Part shown: positions 1 through 6,791 of the stretch, piece by piece
Position numbering within the stretch: the stretch's first letter is position 1
Layout: the number at the start of each line of letters is the position of its first letter
Origin: Candidatus Atribacteria bacterium 1244-E10-H5-B2
GTDB taxonomy: Bacteria > Atribacterota > JS1 > SB-45 > 34-128
DNA length: 12,389 nucleotides
Assembly (NCBI GenBank): GCA_003575245.1
Contig: NMQN01000496.1
Coordinates: 1 to 12,389, forward strand
Direction: 5' to 3'
Translations under genes and position numbers: made by a program
Notes under the pieces: model-generated
Databases searched by the model: none
Seen by the model: the letters and a program-made list of their open reading frames with translations, nothing else
Told to the model about the DNA's origin: nothing

Positions 1-410
1 TTGAGACGATCTAACAGGCGTTTCGTCTCCTGCTCCATGTGATGCTCGTCCATTATACCAATCGGGCCTAGATTTACACTCACCGCTTCGCGTCCCATAA
101 AAACGTTACCAACCACATCCAGGTTGTCGGCCAGAGCCAGGTCCTGATAAACCATCTCGATACCCTGCTGGCGTGCATCCCAGGAATTGACAATATGTGC
201 CTTCTTGCCTTCGATTAAGATCTCTCCTTCATCAGGGATATATGCCCCACTGAGAATCTTCATCAGTGTAGATTTTCCTGCGGCGTTGTCGCCCACCAAT
301 CCCAATACTTCATTTCGTTTTAGTACAAGGCCTACCCCGCACAATGCCCGTACACCACCAAAGTTCTTCTTGATGTTCCGCATTTCCACAATAGGTGTGG
401 CTTCTGTCAT
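1..410 (-). CDS. Sugar ABC transporter ATP-binding protein, N-terminal part (cut by window edge)
   Basis: Only the first 136 codons are present; the frame is open at base 1. The protein starts [19 protein letters not shown] and shows a Walker A motif GDNAAGKST at about residues 43-51, followed by LMKILSGAY and a Q-loop region [12 protein letters not shown]. This pattern is typical of ATPases of the carbohydrate uptake CUT2 family (Rbs/Xyl/Frc type), which carry two fused nucleotide-binding domains of about 500 residues in total. The GDN(A)AGKST variant resembles FrcA-type proteins more than GguA or XylG. The ATG at 410 has a GGAAGG site just upstream. It lies 217 bases downstream of the sugar-binding lipoprotein gene on the same strand, so the two probably form one importer, with the permease expected beyond base 1. 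The gene is richer in GC than most of the window. Family assignment is firm; the sugar is not known. Confidence 0.9.
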   Translation of the reverse strand, partial: MTEATPIVEMRNIKKNFGGVRALCGVGLVLKRNEVLGLVGDNAAGKSTLMKILSGAYIPDEGEILIEGKKAHIVNSWDARQQGIEMVYQDLALADNLDVVGNVFMGREAVSVNLGPIGIMDEHHMEQETKRLLDRL

Positions 411-515
411 GGGTTTCCTTCCTTTCTCTAAAAAATATAAAAAGTTATTACTGCACTTAAAAAAAATTTTTTGTACTTCTGACCTAATTAAAGCATACCC
501 TCAATAATTAAGAAA

Positions 516-539
516 CCTTTCGCTTCGCTCCGGGTGACA
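516..539. repeat. GC-rich intergenic patch resembling a dispersed repeat
   Basis: A block reading CCTTTCGCTTCGCTCCGGG followed by TGACA stands out in an AT-rich spacer. Its complement contains GAGCGAAGCGAAAGG, a motif like short GC-rich elements that occur many times between genes in various bacterial genomes. Only one copy is in the window, so repetition cannot be shown here. Confidence 0.3.
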
Positions 540-571
540 CTCCTTTTTCGCAGTAGACTCAGATATTATAT

Positions 572-605
572 AGGAATAGTGATGGACTGACCCATCACTA
601 TTCCT
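572..605 (-). other. Intercistronic hairpin between receptor and ATPase genes
   Basis: AGGAATAGTGATGG (572-585) and CCATCACTATTCCT (592-605) form a perfect 14-bp stem with a 6-base loop, 22 bases after the stop codon of the sugar-binding protein gene. On the transcribed (minus) strand no run of U follows, so it is not a standard intrinsic terminator. In operons of this type such a hairpin often protects the receptor mRNA or lowers read-through into the ATPase and permease genes; that role is inferred. Confidence 0.65.
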
Positions 606-627
606 GTTTTAACTAGCTGTTATTTTT

Positions 628-1743
628 TTATTCCAATCCGGTAAATTCACTGGCATCCCAGTAACCGGAATCAATAATAGCAGCCTGTACATTGCTCTGG
701 TCTACAGTAACAACTGCAGACGGCTTGGCAGGAACATCAATAACGCCATTGTTGTACACGTTAGTTTCTTGAGGTGTACCACCTTCAAGATAAACGATAG
801 CTGCGGCGATAGCATCACTAACCAGTGTACGAACATCCTTTAAGACAGTCATGGACTGCTTGCCATCAATGATGTACTGTACGGAGGCTATCTCAGCGTC
901 CTGACCAGTAACCACAAAGCTGGAAACATCGCTGTCGGCTGCAAATGCATCAGCAAGAGCACGACCGGTGCCATCGTTCGGAGCGAGGATGAATACATCG
1001 CCCTTATCAGCAGCGCCAGCAACAGTAAGCTGGTCCTCAGCTAGACTCTTGGCGTCGTCGAAGCTCCAGTTGGTTGTAACCTGGCCGATGATCTGTCCCA
1101 TCTCGTCACGGGTTAGTGTAGCCTTGTCCTGAAGAGCAACAGCTTCACTTGAGTTGATGATAACAAAGGTGCCATCAGCAATCTTGGGCTGCAGGATATT
1201 CCATGCGCCTTCAAAGAAGATGAAAGCATTGTTATCAGAGGCAGCGCCAGCATACAGGTAAAGCGGGTTGCCGGTGCCGGTAGCCTTGTCAACCAGGTAT
1301 TGGGCCTGAGCCTCGCCAACAGAAATGCTGTCAAAGGTAACATAGTAATCAACAGCATCGGTGTCAGTGATCAATCGGTCATAGGAAATGACCTTTACGC
1401 CTGCATCCCTGGCTGCTTCTGCAGATGCAGCGGCAGCAGCGCTATCCTGCGGGCAAATGATGAGAACCTCGACACCCTTGGTGATCAAAGCTTCAACATT
1501 CTCTTTTTCTTTGGCGGAAGATGCCTCGCTGAAGAGAATCTCAACGTCGTAACCTGCTGCTGAGAGTGCGTCATTGAAGCGGGTCTCGTCCTGTATCCAT
1601 CTCGGCTCGTCCTTAGTCGGAAGAACAATACCAACAGATCCAGTAACTGCATCTTCTACAGCTTCTGCTCTACATCCAGCGCCCATAAATGCTAAAGATA
1701 CGGTCAGCACTAATGTAAGTATTAAAACTAATATTTTCTTCAT
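628..1743 (-). CDS. ChvE/XylF-type sugar-binding lipoprotein of an ABC importer
   Basis: The 371-residue protein begins MKKILVLILTLVLTVSL and continues to a lipobox-like MGAGC with Cys24, so it is probably a lipid-anchored extracellular receptor. After a short linker come GSVGIVLPTKDEPRWIQDE, a Rossmann-like first lobe, then VISYDRLI (about residues 122-129), VDYYVTFDS, SDNNAFIFFEGA and VVTGQDAEIASVQYI. These motifs follow the periplasmic-binding type 1 fold of Agrobacterium ChvE and related multiple-monosaccharide or xylose receptors. Start: ATG at 1743 with AGGAGAT six bases upstream. It is read after the ROK regulator from its own 248-base spacer and precedes the ATPase gene. The gene is distinctly richer in GC than the regulator. 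Likely ligands are aldoses such as xylose, glucose or arabinose; the exact one cannot be told from sequence. Confidence 0.92.
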   Translation of the reverse strand: MKKILVLILTLVLTVSLAFMGAGCRAEAVEDAVTGSVGIVLPTKDEPRWIQDETRFNDALSAAGYDVEILFSEASSAKEKENVEALITKGVEVLIICPQDSAAAAASAEAARDAGVKVISYDRLITDTDAVDYYVTFDSISVGEAQAQYLVDKATGTGNPLYLYAGAASDNNAFIFFEGAWNILQPKIADGTFVIINSSEAVALQDKATLTRDEMGQIIGQVTTNWSFDDAKSLAEDQLTVAGAADKGDVFILAPNDGTGRALADAFAADSDVSSFVVTGQDAEIASVQYIIDGKQSMTVLKDVRTLVSDAIAAAIVYLEGGTPQETNVYNNGVIDVPAKPSAVVTVDQSNVQAAIIDSGYWDASEFTGLE

Positions 1744-1796
1744 TTCGATCTCCTATTGTAATTTTTACTATTTAATCAACTTTAACAATTTCTTCT

Positions 1797-1837
1797 TGAG
1801 ATTTGTTTCTATAAAAGCGATTGATAAACAAATCTCA
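1797..1837. promoter_or_regulatory. Inverted repeat, candidate operator for the ROK repressor
   Basis: TGAGATTTGTTT (1797-1808) and AAACAAATCTCA (1826-1837) are perfect 12-base inverted arms separated by 17 bases, and end 54 bases before the sugar receptor start codon. The TTTGTTT/AAACAAA half-sites resemble known operators of ROK/XylR repressors of Gram-positive bacteria, although those usually have shorter spacers. The centre contains AAAGCGATTG, somewhat cre-like. The adjacent ROK gene makes autoregulated sugar control the simplest reading; the same arms could instead form an mRNA hairpin. Confidence 0.6.
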
Positions 1838-1991
1838 TCTTTTCACATAAGCTCACCTCCTTACTGTCTGATTACATATATCCTTTTTTGTTGTACGCCT
1901 CCTTTCTTTATTTTTACAAAAATTCTTATATATTTTATTTATATATAAAAATTAAAAATAAATTATTTTTTTAATATATCTACTCTTTAAA

Positions 1992-3281
1992 CTAGTTGTT
2001 TATATTTTCAAGATGATATCTACTTGGGTCGATCCTGTAAGGGAATTCATTCGTTAGTATAGATTCAATTGCATTAAAAGAAGCACCTCTTATACATGTA
2101 TCCTTTCCAAGTGAAGATATTTTAATCGCCGGTATGACAAAAGGTATAGACTTTTTAATTCTCTCCGTTATCGGTTTTATAAATAAATCATTTACTTCAG
2201 GTAGTTTAAAAATATCACCGCCTAATACTACTAATTGAGGATCTATGATTAAAATTAGATTGATTATTCCTATGGCTAGTAATTCAACTATGGCAGTTAT
2301 AATATCATTTGCAAGTTTGTCGCCTTTGATTGCTGCCCTGCATATTAGAGACAGGGTTATTCTTTCAATATTGTTTTTTACCATATCCATAATTATAGTT
2401 TTTCTACCTTCTTTGATTTCTGATATGGTTCTTTCTATGATACTTTTTTCTGATATATATTCTTCTAAAAATCCTCTTTCTTCTACTTTAAAATCTAATT
2501 CTTTAGAATTGGATATTGTAAATCCTATTTCACCTGCAGAGCCGCCGGAACCTCTAAAAAGTTTATTGTCAATGATAATTCCTGCTCCAACTCCTTTACT
2601 TACCTCTACAAATATAATAGTGTCATAATTTTGCCCCTCTCCGTAGTACTTTTCTCCTATAGCAGATAAATTGGCATCATTTTCTACAAATACAGGGATG
2701 TTAAATTCACTTGTAATAATATTTTTTAAATTAAAGTCTTTCCATTCCCAGTCCTTATAATGATTAGCATTTAAAACTCTCTCAGTATTTATATCAATAG
2801 CTGCCGGTACCCCTATGCATGCAGCCCCAATTTTATATGAACTTGAATTTTTGTTATTTGTATATTTATTTATAAACCCTTTTACTTCAGAAATAATTCT
2901 TTTTACTGCTCTTTTATTTTTCATAATTACAGAGCCTGTAAATTTCTCAATTACCTCACTGCTCAAATTAACTAAAGCCATTTCTAATCTTTCTTTTCCC
3001 AAATCTATTCCTATCACAAAAAATTTTTCACTATTAATTATAAGCGGTGTCGGCCTTTTTCCCATTTTGGTTTTTATTCTTTCTGCTTCAATCACATAGC
3101 CTTTTTCTATAAGTTTCTCTATTGCTCTTGAAACTGCTGGCGCACTAATCCCTAAATCTTTAGATATTTTAGCTCTCGGAATTGGATTTTTTAGGCGTAG
3201 ATGATTAAAAATTATTGATATATTAATCTTTTGCTGCAACAGCGAATTTGCGTTGCTTGAAAATTTAATTGAGCTCCTCAT
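1992..3281 (-). CDS. ROK-family transcriptional repressor (XylR/NagC-like)
   Basis: The 429-residue protein has an N-terminal winged helix-turn-helix, about residues 20-65, containing PRAKISKDLGISAPAVSRAI, followed by a ROK (repressor, ORF, kinase) sugar-binding domain. In that domain are GIDLGKE (91-97), the sugar-site loop ENDANLSAIGE (200-210) and GVGAGIIIDNKLFRGSGGSAGEIG (230-253). The phosphate-binding motif lacks the usual GGT and the Cys zinc cluster seen in ROK kinases is absent, which fits a regulator and not a sugar kinase. It lies directly upstream of the sugar receptor gene on the same strand and probably represses that importer until its sugar binds. The ATG at 3281 has no ribosome binding site upstream, only AAGT repeats; an AGGAG follows the ATG at codons 2-3, so the true start is somewhat uncertain. 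AT-rich, unlike the transporter genes. Confidence 0.9.
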   Translation of the reverse strand: MRSSIKFSSNANSLLQQKINISIIFNHLRLKNPIPRAKISKDLGISAPAVSRAIEKLIEKGYVIEAERIKTKMGKRPTPLIINSEKFFVIGIDLGKERLEMALVNLSSEVIEKFTGSVIMKNKRAVKRIISEVKGFINKYTNNKNSSSYKIGAACIGVPAAIDINTERVLNANHYKDWEWKDFNLKNIITSEFNIPVFVENDANLSAIGEKYYGEGQNYDTIIFVEVSKGVGAGIIIDNKLFRGSGGSAGEIGFTISNSKELDFKVEERGFLEEYISEKSIIERTISEIKEGRKTIIMDMVKNNIERITLSLICRAAIKGDKLANDIITAIVELLAIGIINLILIIDPQLVVLGGDIFKLPEVNDLFIKPITERIKKSIPFVIPAIKISSLGKDTCIRGASFNAIESILTNEFPYRIDPSRYHLENINN

Positions 3282-3288
3282 ACAATAT

Positions 3289-3304
3289 ACTTACTTACTT
3301 ACTT
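3289..3304 (-). repeat. Tetranucleotide (AAGT)4 tract before the ROK start codon
   Basis: Four perfect copies of ACTT on the plus strand (AAGT on the coding strand) end seven bases before the ROK ATG, where a ribosome binding site would be expected. The tract would lie inside the 5' untranslated region. Copy-number change could alter translation, but four copies is a short tract. Confidence 0.7.
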
Positions 3305-3327
3305 ATTGTTATTAAATTTGTGATAAG

Positions 3328-3355
3328 ATTATAACAGAAAAAGCTTATTAGTCAA
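3328..3355 (-). promoter_or_regulatory. Promoter of the ROK regulator gene
   Basis: On the minus strand TTGACT (3350-3355) is followed after 16 bases by a perfect TATAAT (3328-3333). Transcription would begin near 3320, leaving about 40 bases before the start codon. This is a housekeeping sigma-70/sigma-A type promoter by sequence. Confidence 0.65.
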
Positions 3356-3401
3356 TATACTAAATTTATTTTTTACAGCAATTCATTATCTTCCCTCTAT
3401 C

Positions 3402-3729
3402 CTACACAAAATACCAGTTAAATGAGCATAATTTTAAAATATTTTTAACTGAATTATTGTCTATCCAATGTATTAATTTATCCAGTATTTTTTTGGCATC
3501 AGGGTTTTGACTCAAAAAATAATACCTGGCTTTCACTTGTCTTGCCGCCACCATTTTTTAAATGAGATGGATTGTTGTTAAAAATATGATATAGGACAAT
3601 AGCATGTTTAATGTTTTGGATATGAACCCTTTTAGTCATGTTTGGTAGATAGCCTTAATTATCCAATACAGAGTTGATGGACTTCTCATGTATTTCCCTG
3701 GTTAGAGTTATTAATTTGTTATTTTTCAT
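3402..3729 (-). pseudogene. Decayed open reading frame, unrecognised
   Basis: Read from an ATG at 3729, the minus strand encodes MKNNKLITLTREIHEKSI, meets an in-frame TAA at 3655-3657, then continues without a break with GYLPNMTKRVHIQNIKHAI and on to SQVLFFESKP. A TGA at 3499-3501 ends that frame, but a one-base shift there restores a protein-like sequence, DAKKILDKLIHWIDNN, ending in NWYFV and a TAG at 3402-3404. The two lesions inside an otherwise protein-like reading (well mixed residues, several Trp, Phe and Tyr) suggest a broken gene of at least 108 codons, and no ribosome binding site precedes the ATG. I do not recognise the family; a former accessory or mobile-element gene is possible. 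It occupies most of the spacer between the ROK gene and the glmM operon. Confidence 0.5.
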
Positions 3730-3785
3730 AGTATTAAAATTTTAAACAATATATGAATGAATTTCAATCATACGAATTCACAGAG

Positions 3786-3814
3786 TTGAAAAGTGTAAAT
3801 AAACTTTGTATAAT
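3786..3814 (+). promoter_or_regulatory. Promoter of the remnant-glmM transcript
   Basis: TTGAAA (3786-3791) and a perfect TATAAT (3809-3814) are separated by exactly 17 bases. The start of transcription would be near 3821, 38 bases before the hexapeptide-repeat remnant and about 400 bases before glmM. No other good promoter is seen before glmM. Confidence 0.75.
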
Positions 3815-3858
3815 GCAGTGGATTTACCAGGTTAGGAATTTTTACAAGTAGGAGAAAA

Positions 3859-4149
3859 ATGCTCAAACCAGAAGATTTTTTTGATCTTTCTCAAACCCGG
3901 TTCAATAACCTTTTCGACAATACTGAACTGCGTCAGGGAGCTTATTTAAGAGGTGATACCCTTGTTGGAAATGGCTGTGTAGTTGAGCATACAACAAAGC
4001 TAAAATCCTGTGTCCTGCCAGGAGATAGTAAGGCAGGACATTTTGCATATATTGGCGGCAGCATTCTCGGTAAGGTAAATCTTGGTGCAGGAACAAAACT
4101 GGCAAATTTAAAGATAGTTGAATCAAACTCAAACAAACACAAAAATTAG
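3859..4149 (+). pseudogene. Internally deleted remnant of a GlmU-like left-handed beta-helix protein
   Basis: The 96-codon frame starts well, with AGGAG five bases before the ATG. Its opening MLKPEDFFDLS is what starts full-length GlmU-like sugar nucleotidyltransferase/acyltransferase relatives. It then jumps after about residue 23 to LRQGAYLRGDTLVGNGCVVEH, KAGHFAYIGGSILG and VNLGAGTKLANLKI, which are left-handed beta-helix hexapeptide turns normally found well over 100 residues further on. The end is also missing: the expected continuation with further hexapeptide turns is replaced by ESNSNKHKN and a stop. Small losses within the helix (for example around SCVLPGDSKAG) add to the impression of decay. 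It sits between a clear promoter and glmM, so the intact ancestor probably worked in amino-sugar nucleotide synthesis beside GlmM. A short expressed product cannot be excluded. Confidence 0.65.
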
Positions 4150-4223
4150 AGCAAAGGATGTAACCACAGAGGCACTGAAATTAGTAAGATATAAAAAGTG
4201 GTTTTAAAAAAGGAGGTAAAGAC

Positions 4224-5573
4224 ATGGGCAAATTATTTGGAACAGACGGAATAAGAGGAGTTGCAAATCAATACCCGATCACCCCTGATATGGTTATACA
4301 GATTGGGCAGGCCACTGCGTATATACTAAAAAAAGAAGGGCATCACTCAAAAATTGTTATAGGTAAAGATACAAGGCTTTCTGGTTATATGATAGAAAGT
4401 ACCCTGGTGTCAGGCATATGTTCTATGGGAGCAGATGCTATACTTGTGGGTCCTGTACCAACCCCTGGTATTGCTTTTTTAACTACTAACCTGAACGCGG
4501 ACGCAGGAATAGTGATTTCTGCTTCACATAATCCATACCGGGATAACGGAATCAAGATATTTTCAAAAAACGGATATAAACTAACTGACGAAGAAGAGCT
4601 GAAAATTGAAGAGCTGATATTTTCAAAAAAACTCCCATCTCTTCTTACCAGTGCTGAAAATCTGGGCCGTGCGTTCAGGGAAGAAGATGCAAGTGGAAGA
4701 TATATAGTATTCCTCAAACATTCATTCCCCAGGAATCTTAACCTTGAAGGAATGAAGATTGTGCTTGATTGTGCAAATGGCGCTACGTATAAAGTTGCCC
4801 CTATATTGTTTAAGGAGATGAGGGCTGAGATTATTACTTTAAATGTTAACCCTGATGGCCAGAATATTAACCTGGATTGCGGCTCACTCTATCCGGCAAA
4901 TCTCGTAAAAGAGGTAGTTGAAACTAAAGCGGATATCGGTCTTGCTTTTGATGGTGACGGGGACAGGTTAATAGCAGTTAATGAAAAAGGCAACATAGTC
5001 AATGGCGATAAGATAATTGCAATATGCGCAAAAAAATTGAAAGAGGAAAGTATGCTAAAGAATAACACTGTAGTTACAACTATAATGAGCAATCTAGGAC
5101 TTTCTGTTGCATTCAAAGAGATGGACATTAAGAATGTAACAACAAAAGTTGGCGATAGATATGTGCTTGAGGAAATGATAAAACATGATAGTGTTATTGG
5201 AGGAGAAGATTCCGGCCATATAATTTTTAAAGAACACCATACCACAGGTGATGGTATTTTAACCGCACTACAACTTCTATCCGTTATGAAAAAAGAAAAC
5301 AAGCCCCTCTCGGAACTGTCAAAGATTATTAAAACTTTCCCTCAGGTTCTGATAAATGTTAAGGTTAAAAGGAAAGCCCCACTTGAAGAAATACCTGAAC
5401 TAAAGAGTATAATATCAGAAGTTGAAAAGGAACTCGCTGACAAGGGCAGGGTTCTTGTAAGATACTCCGGCACTCAGTCTATTTGCAGGGTGATGCTTGA
5501 AGGCCCTGATAAAAGCGATACTGAAAAACTTGCCAGCAAAATAGCCAAAGTGGTGGAAGATAAATTAAATTAA
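4224..5573 (+). CDS. glmM: Phosphoglucosamine mutase
   Basis: GlmM interconverts glucosamine-6-phosphate and glucosamine-1-phosphate, the step that leads to UDP-GlcNAc and so to peptidoglycan. The 449-residue length is normal for the family. It begins MGKLFGTDGIRG, has the phosphoserine loop ISASHNP with the catalytic Ser at 101, the metal-binding loop DGDGDR (243-248), the sugar-binding loop GEDSGH (327-332) and the phosphate-binding loop RYSGTQ (413-418), in the usual four-domain order. Gln replaces the more usual Glu at the end of the last motif, a variation seen in other GlmM proteins. The start is fixed by AAGGAGGT six bases upstream. It is read from the promoter at 3786 through the hexapeptide remnant, and ends 7 bases before the convergent nagB stop. 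No strong terminator is visible between them. Confidence 0.96.
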   Translation: MGKLFGTDGIRGVANQYPITPDMVIQIGQATAYILKKEGHHSKIVIGKDTRLSGYMIESTLVSGICSMGADAILVGPVPTPGIAFLTTNLNADAGIVISASHNPYRDNGIKIFSKNGYKLTDEEELKIEELIFSKKLPSLLTSAENLGRAFREEDASGRYIVFLKHSFPRNLNLEGMKIVLDCANGATYKVAPILFKEMRAEIITLNVNPDGQNINLDCGSLYPANLVKEVVETKADIGLAFDGDGDRLIAVNEKGNIVNGDKIIAICAKKLKEESMLKNNTVVTTIMSNLGLSVAFKEMDIKNVTTKVGDRYVLEEMIKHDSVIGGEDSGHIIFKEHHTTGDGILTALQLLSVMKKENKPLSELSKIIKTFPQVLINVKVKRKAPLEEIPELKSIISEVEKELADKGRVLVRYSGTQSICRVMLEGPDKSDTEKLASKIAKVVEDKLN

Positions 5574-5580
5574 AAAATTA

Positions 5581-6354
5581 TCAATGTTCTATATTTTTTA
5601 ATTCTGAGGCGGCATCCTTGTCAAGTACAACAGTAGTCTCTCCACTATGAAGTTGTATTGCTGAAGCAGTTATTTGAGATGTTATGGGTCCCTCAAGAGC
5701 TTTAGCAACAACTTTTGCTTTTTTCTTTCCATTAGCAATCATAAGTAAATGCCTTGCTTCAAGAATTGTCCCAATTCCTATTGTGATTGCAAAATGCGGC
5801 ATCTGCTCTCTTTTTATTTCTGCCTTCTTATAAAAACTTTCATAATTATCATCTAAAGTCTGCTTTGCTAACGGCTCAATTCTTGTTCTTGATGATAGCG
5901 ATGACCCGGGCTCATTAAATGCCCAGTGACCATCTCCGCCTATCCCAAGAAGCTGTATGTCTATCCCTCCTGCTTTTCTTATCTCATCTTCATACCATTG
6001 GCAAAACTTCTCCGGCTCTTTTGAAAGCCCGTCAGGTACATGGGTGTTTTCTTTCTTAATATTTATATGTTTAAAAAGTTCTTCATACATAAACCTTGCA
6101 TAACTTTGGTCCAGATCATATGGTTTACTAAGATCAATACCAATCCCAAGATATTCATCAAGATTAAAAGTTTTAACCTTTGAAAAATCAAGTCCTTGTT
6201 TGTGCATCCTTATAAGTTCTTTATATGTTCCTATTGGCGTGCCTCCGGTTGCCAGCCCAAGAACACAATCAGGTTTTGATCTTATGCATTTTGCAATAAT
6301 CTCTGCTGCGCACCTACTCATTTCCTCATAATTATCCTTCACAATAATATCCAT
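5581..6354 (-). CDS. nagB: Glucosamine-6-phosphate deaminase
   Basis: NagB converts glucosamine-6-phosphate to fructose-6-phosphate and ammonia in amino-sugar breakdown. I start the 257-residue protein at the ATG at 6354 because AAAGGAGGT lies five bases upstream and MDIIVKDNYEEMSRCAAEII aligns with known NagB N-termini; a frame extending to 6462 would run through the promoter. Motifs: GLATGGTPIGTYKELIRMH (phosphate loop, 33-51), FNLDEY with Asp66, and GIGGDGHWAFNEPGSSLSSR with Asp141, His143 and Glu148, the positions known to be catalytic in E. coli NagB. Trp follows the catalytic His where Ile is common. A small insertion, GIDLSKPYDLDQSY, follows the FNLDEY strand. The C-terminus has ALEGPITSQITASAIQLH. 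It converges on glmM, the biosynthetic user of the same substrate. Confidence 0.95.
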   Translation of the reverse strand: MDIIVKDNYEEMSRCAAEIIAKCIRSKPDCVLGLATGGTPIGTYKELIRMHKQGLDFSKVKTFNLDEYLGIGIDLSKPYDLDQSYARFMYEELFKHINIKKENTHVPDGLSKEPEKFCQWYEDEIRKAGGIDIQLLGIGGDGHWAFNEPGSSLSSRTRIEPLAKQTLDDNYESFYKKAEIKREQMPHFAITIGIGTILEARHLLMIANGKKKAKVVAKALEGPITSQITASAIQLHSGETTVVLDKDAASELKNIEH

Positions 6355-6429
6355 TAATACCTCCTTTAAAAATCCATTGAACATTTTCGGAAAAAACTTC
6401 AGCAGTACATTCCAGCCAATCTGCAAATT

Positions 6430-6458
6430 ATAGTATCCTTTGCTGATTTTATAGTCAA
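6430..6458 (-). promoter_or_regulatory. Promoter of nagB
   Basis: On the minus strand TTGACT (6453-6458) and TACTAT (6430-6435) are 17 bases apart; an overlapping perfect TATAAT lies at 6427-6432 but with a 20-base spacer. Transcription would begin near 6422, about 68 bases before the nagB ATG, which supports the shorter gene model. Confidence 0.55.
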
Positions 6459-6511
6459 GCATCGAATTGCTGATTCCTTATTTTATTTCTTCAATTATTC
6501 TGTGTAAAGTA

Positions 6512-6517
6512 TATAAT
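6512..6517 (+). promoter_or_regulatory. Probable -10 box of the PLDc_N/ABC operon
   Basis: A perfect TATAAT ends 28 bases before the GTG start of the first operon gene. The matching -35 region (CTTCAA at 6489-6494, or TTCAAT one base on) is poor, so the promoter may be weak or need an activator or another sigma factor. It is divergent from the nagB promoter. Confidence 0.4.
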
Positions 6518-6545
6518 ATAAAAAAATACAAATTTTAACAGGCGG

Positions 6546-6791
6546 GTGATACACATAACTGTAATAGATATAAACTTCATTATAACGGAAATCTTAAGGC
6601 TTCTACCCTTCTTCATTCCAATTATAATAATTCAATATGGCCTGATGATATTTGCTCTGGTCCAGCTTTTTAAAAATGAAGCTGCATATTTACCAAAATG
6701 GGGCTGGGCTTTAATTATTATTTTTATCAATATTATCGGCCCGGTTGTTTTCTTAATAGTAGGTAAAAAGAAAGAAATAGAAAATGATTAA
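6546..6791 (+). CDS. Small PLDc_N-type two-span membrane protein (YxlE-like)
   Basis: The 81-residue protein has two hydrophobic helices, about residues 17-42 and 53-73, and between them the signature of PLDc_N (cardiolipin synthase N-terminal-like) proteins: LFKNEAAYLPKWGWALIII, then FINIIGPVVFLIVGKKK. Such stand-alone domains often precede ABC-2 exporter genes in Gram-positive bacteria; in Bacillus subtilis YxlE precedes YxlF and YxlG and is reported to act negatively on the sigma factor SigY. Its last 8 bases overlap the ATPase gene, so the two are translationally linked. The best start is GTG at 6546. The GGCGGGTGAT motif beside it overlaps the start codon, so the start is less certain than the gene. 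No SigY-like gene is visible here. Confidence 0.78.
   Translation: MIHITVIDINFIITEILRLLPFFIPIIIIQYGLMIFALVQLFKNEAAYLPKWGWALIIIFINIIGPVVFLIVGKKKEIEND

Noticed and set aside
187..507. Plus-strand open frame across the ABC ATPase start
   Set aside because: It is antisense to a clear ATPase reading frame and has no family-like motifs or ribosome binding site.
1574..1948. Plus-strand open frame across the receptor gene start and the regulatory spacer
   Set aside because: It is antisense to the signal peptide and the candidate operator, with a composition that follows the opposite strand.
1949..1974. Possible terminator hairpin after the ROK gene
   Set aside because: The pairing is made only of A and T in a region that is almost all A and T, so it is not distinguishable from chance.
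4889..5302. Minus-strand open frame inside glmM
   Set aside because: It is a mirror of the conserved GlmM frame, Ser- and Phe-rich, and without a ribosome binding site.
6355..6462. A 36-codon N-terminal extension of nagB starting at 6462
   Set aside because: It is not seen in NagB proteins, crosses the probable promoter (6430-6458) and has no ribosome binding site, whereas the ATG at 6354 has an excellent one.
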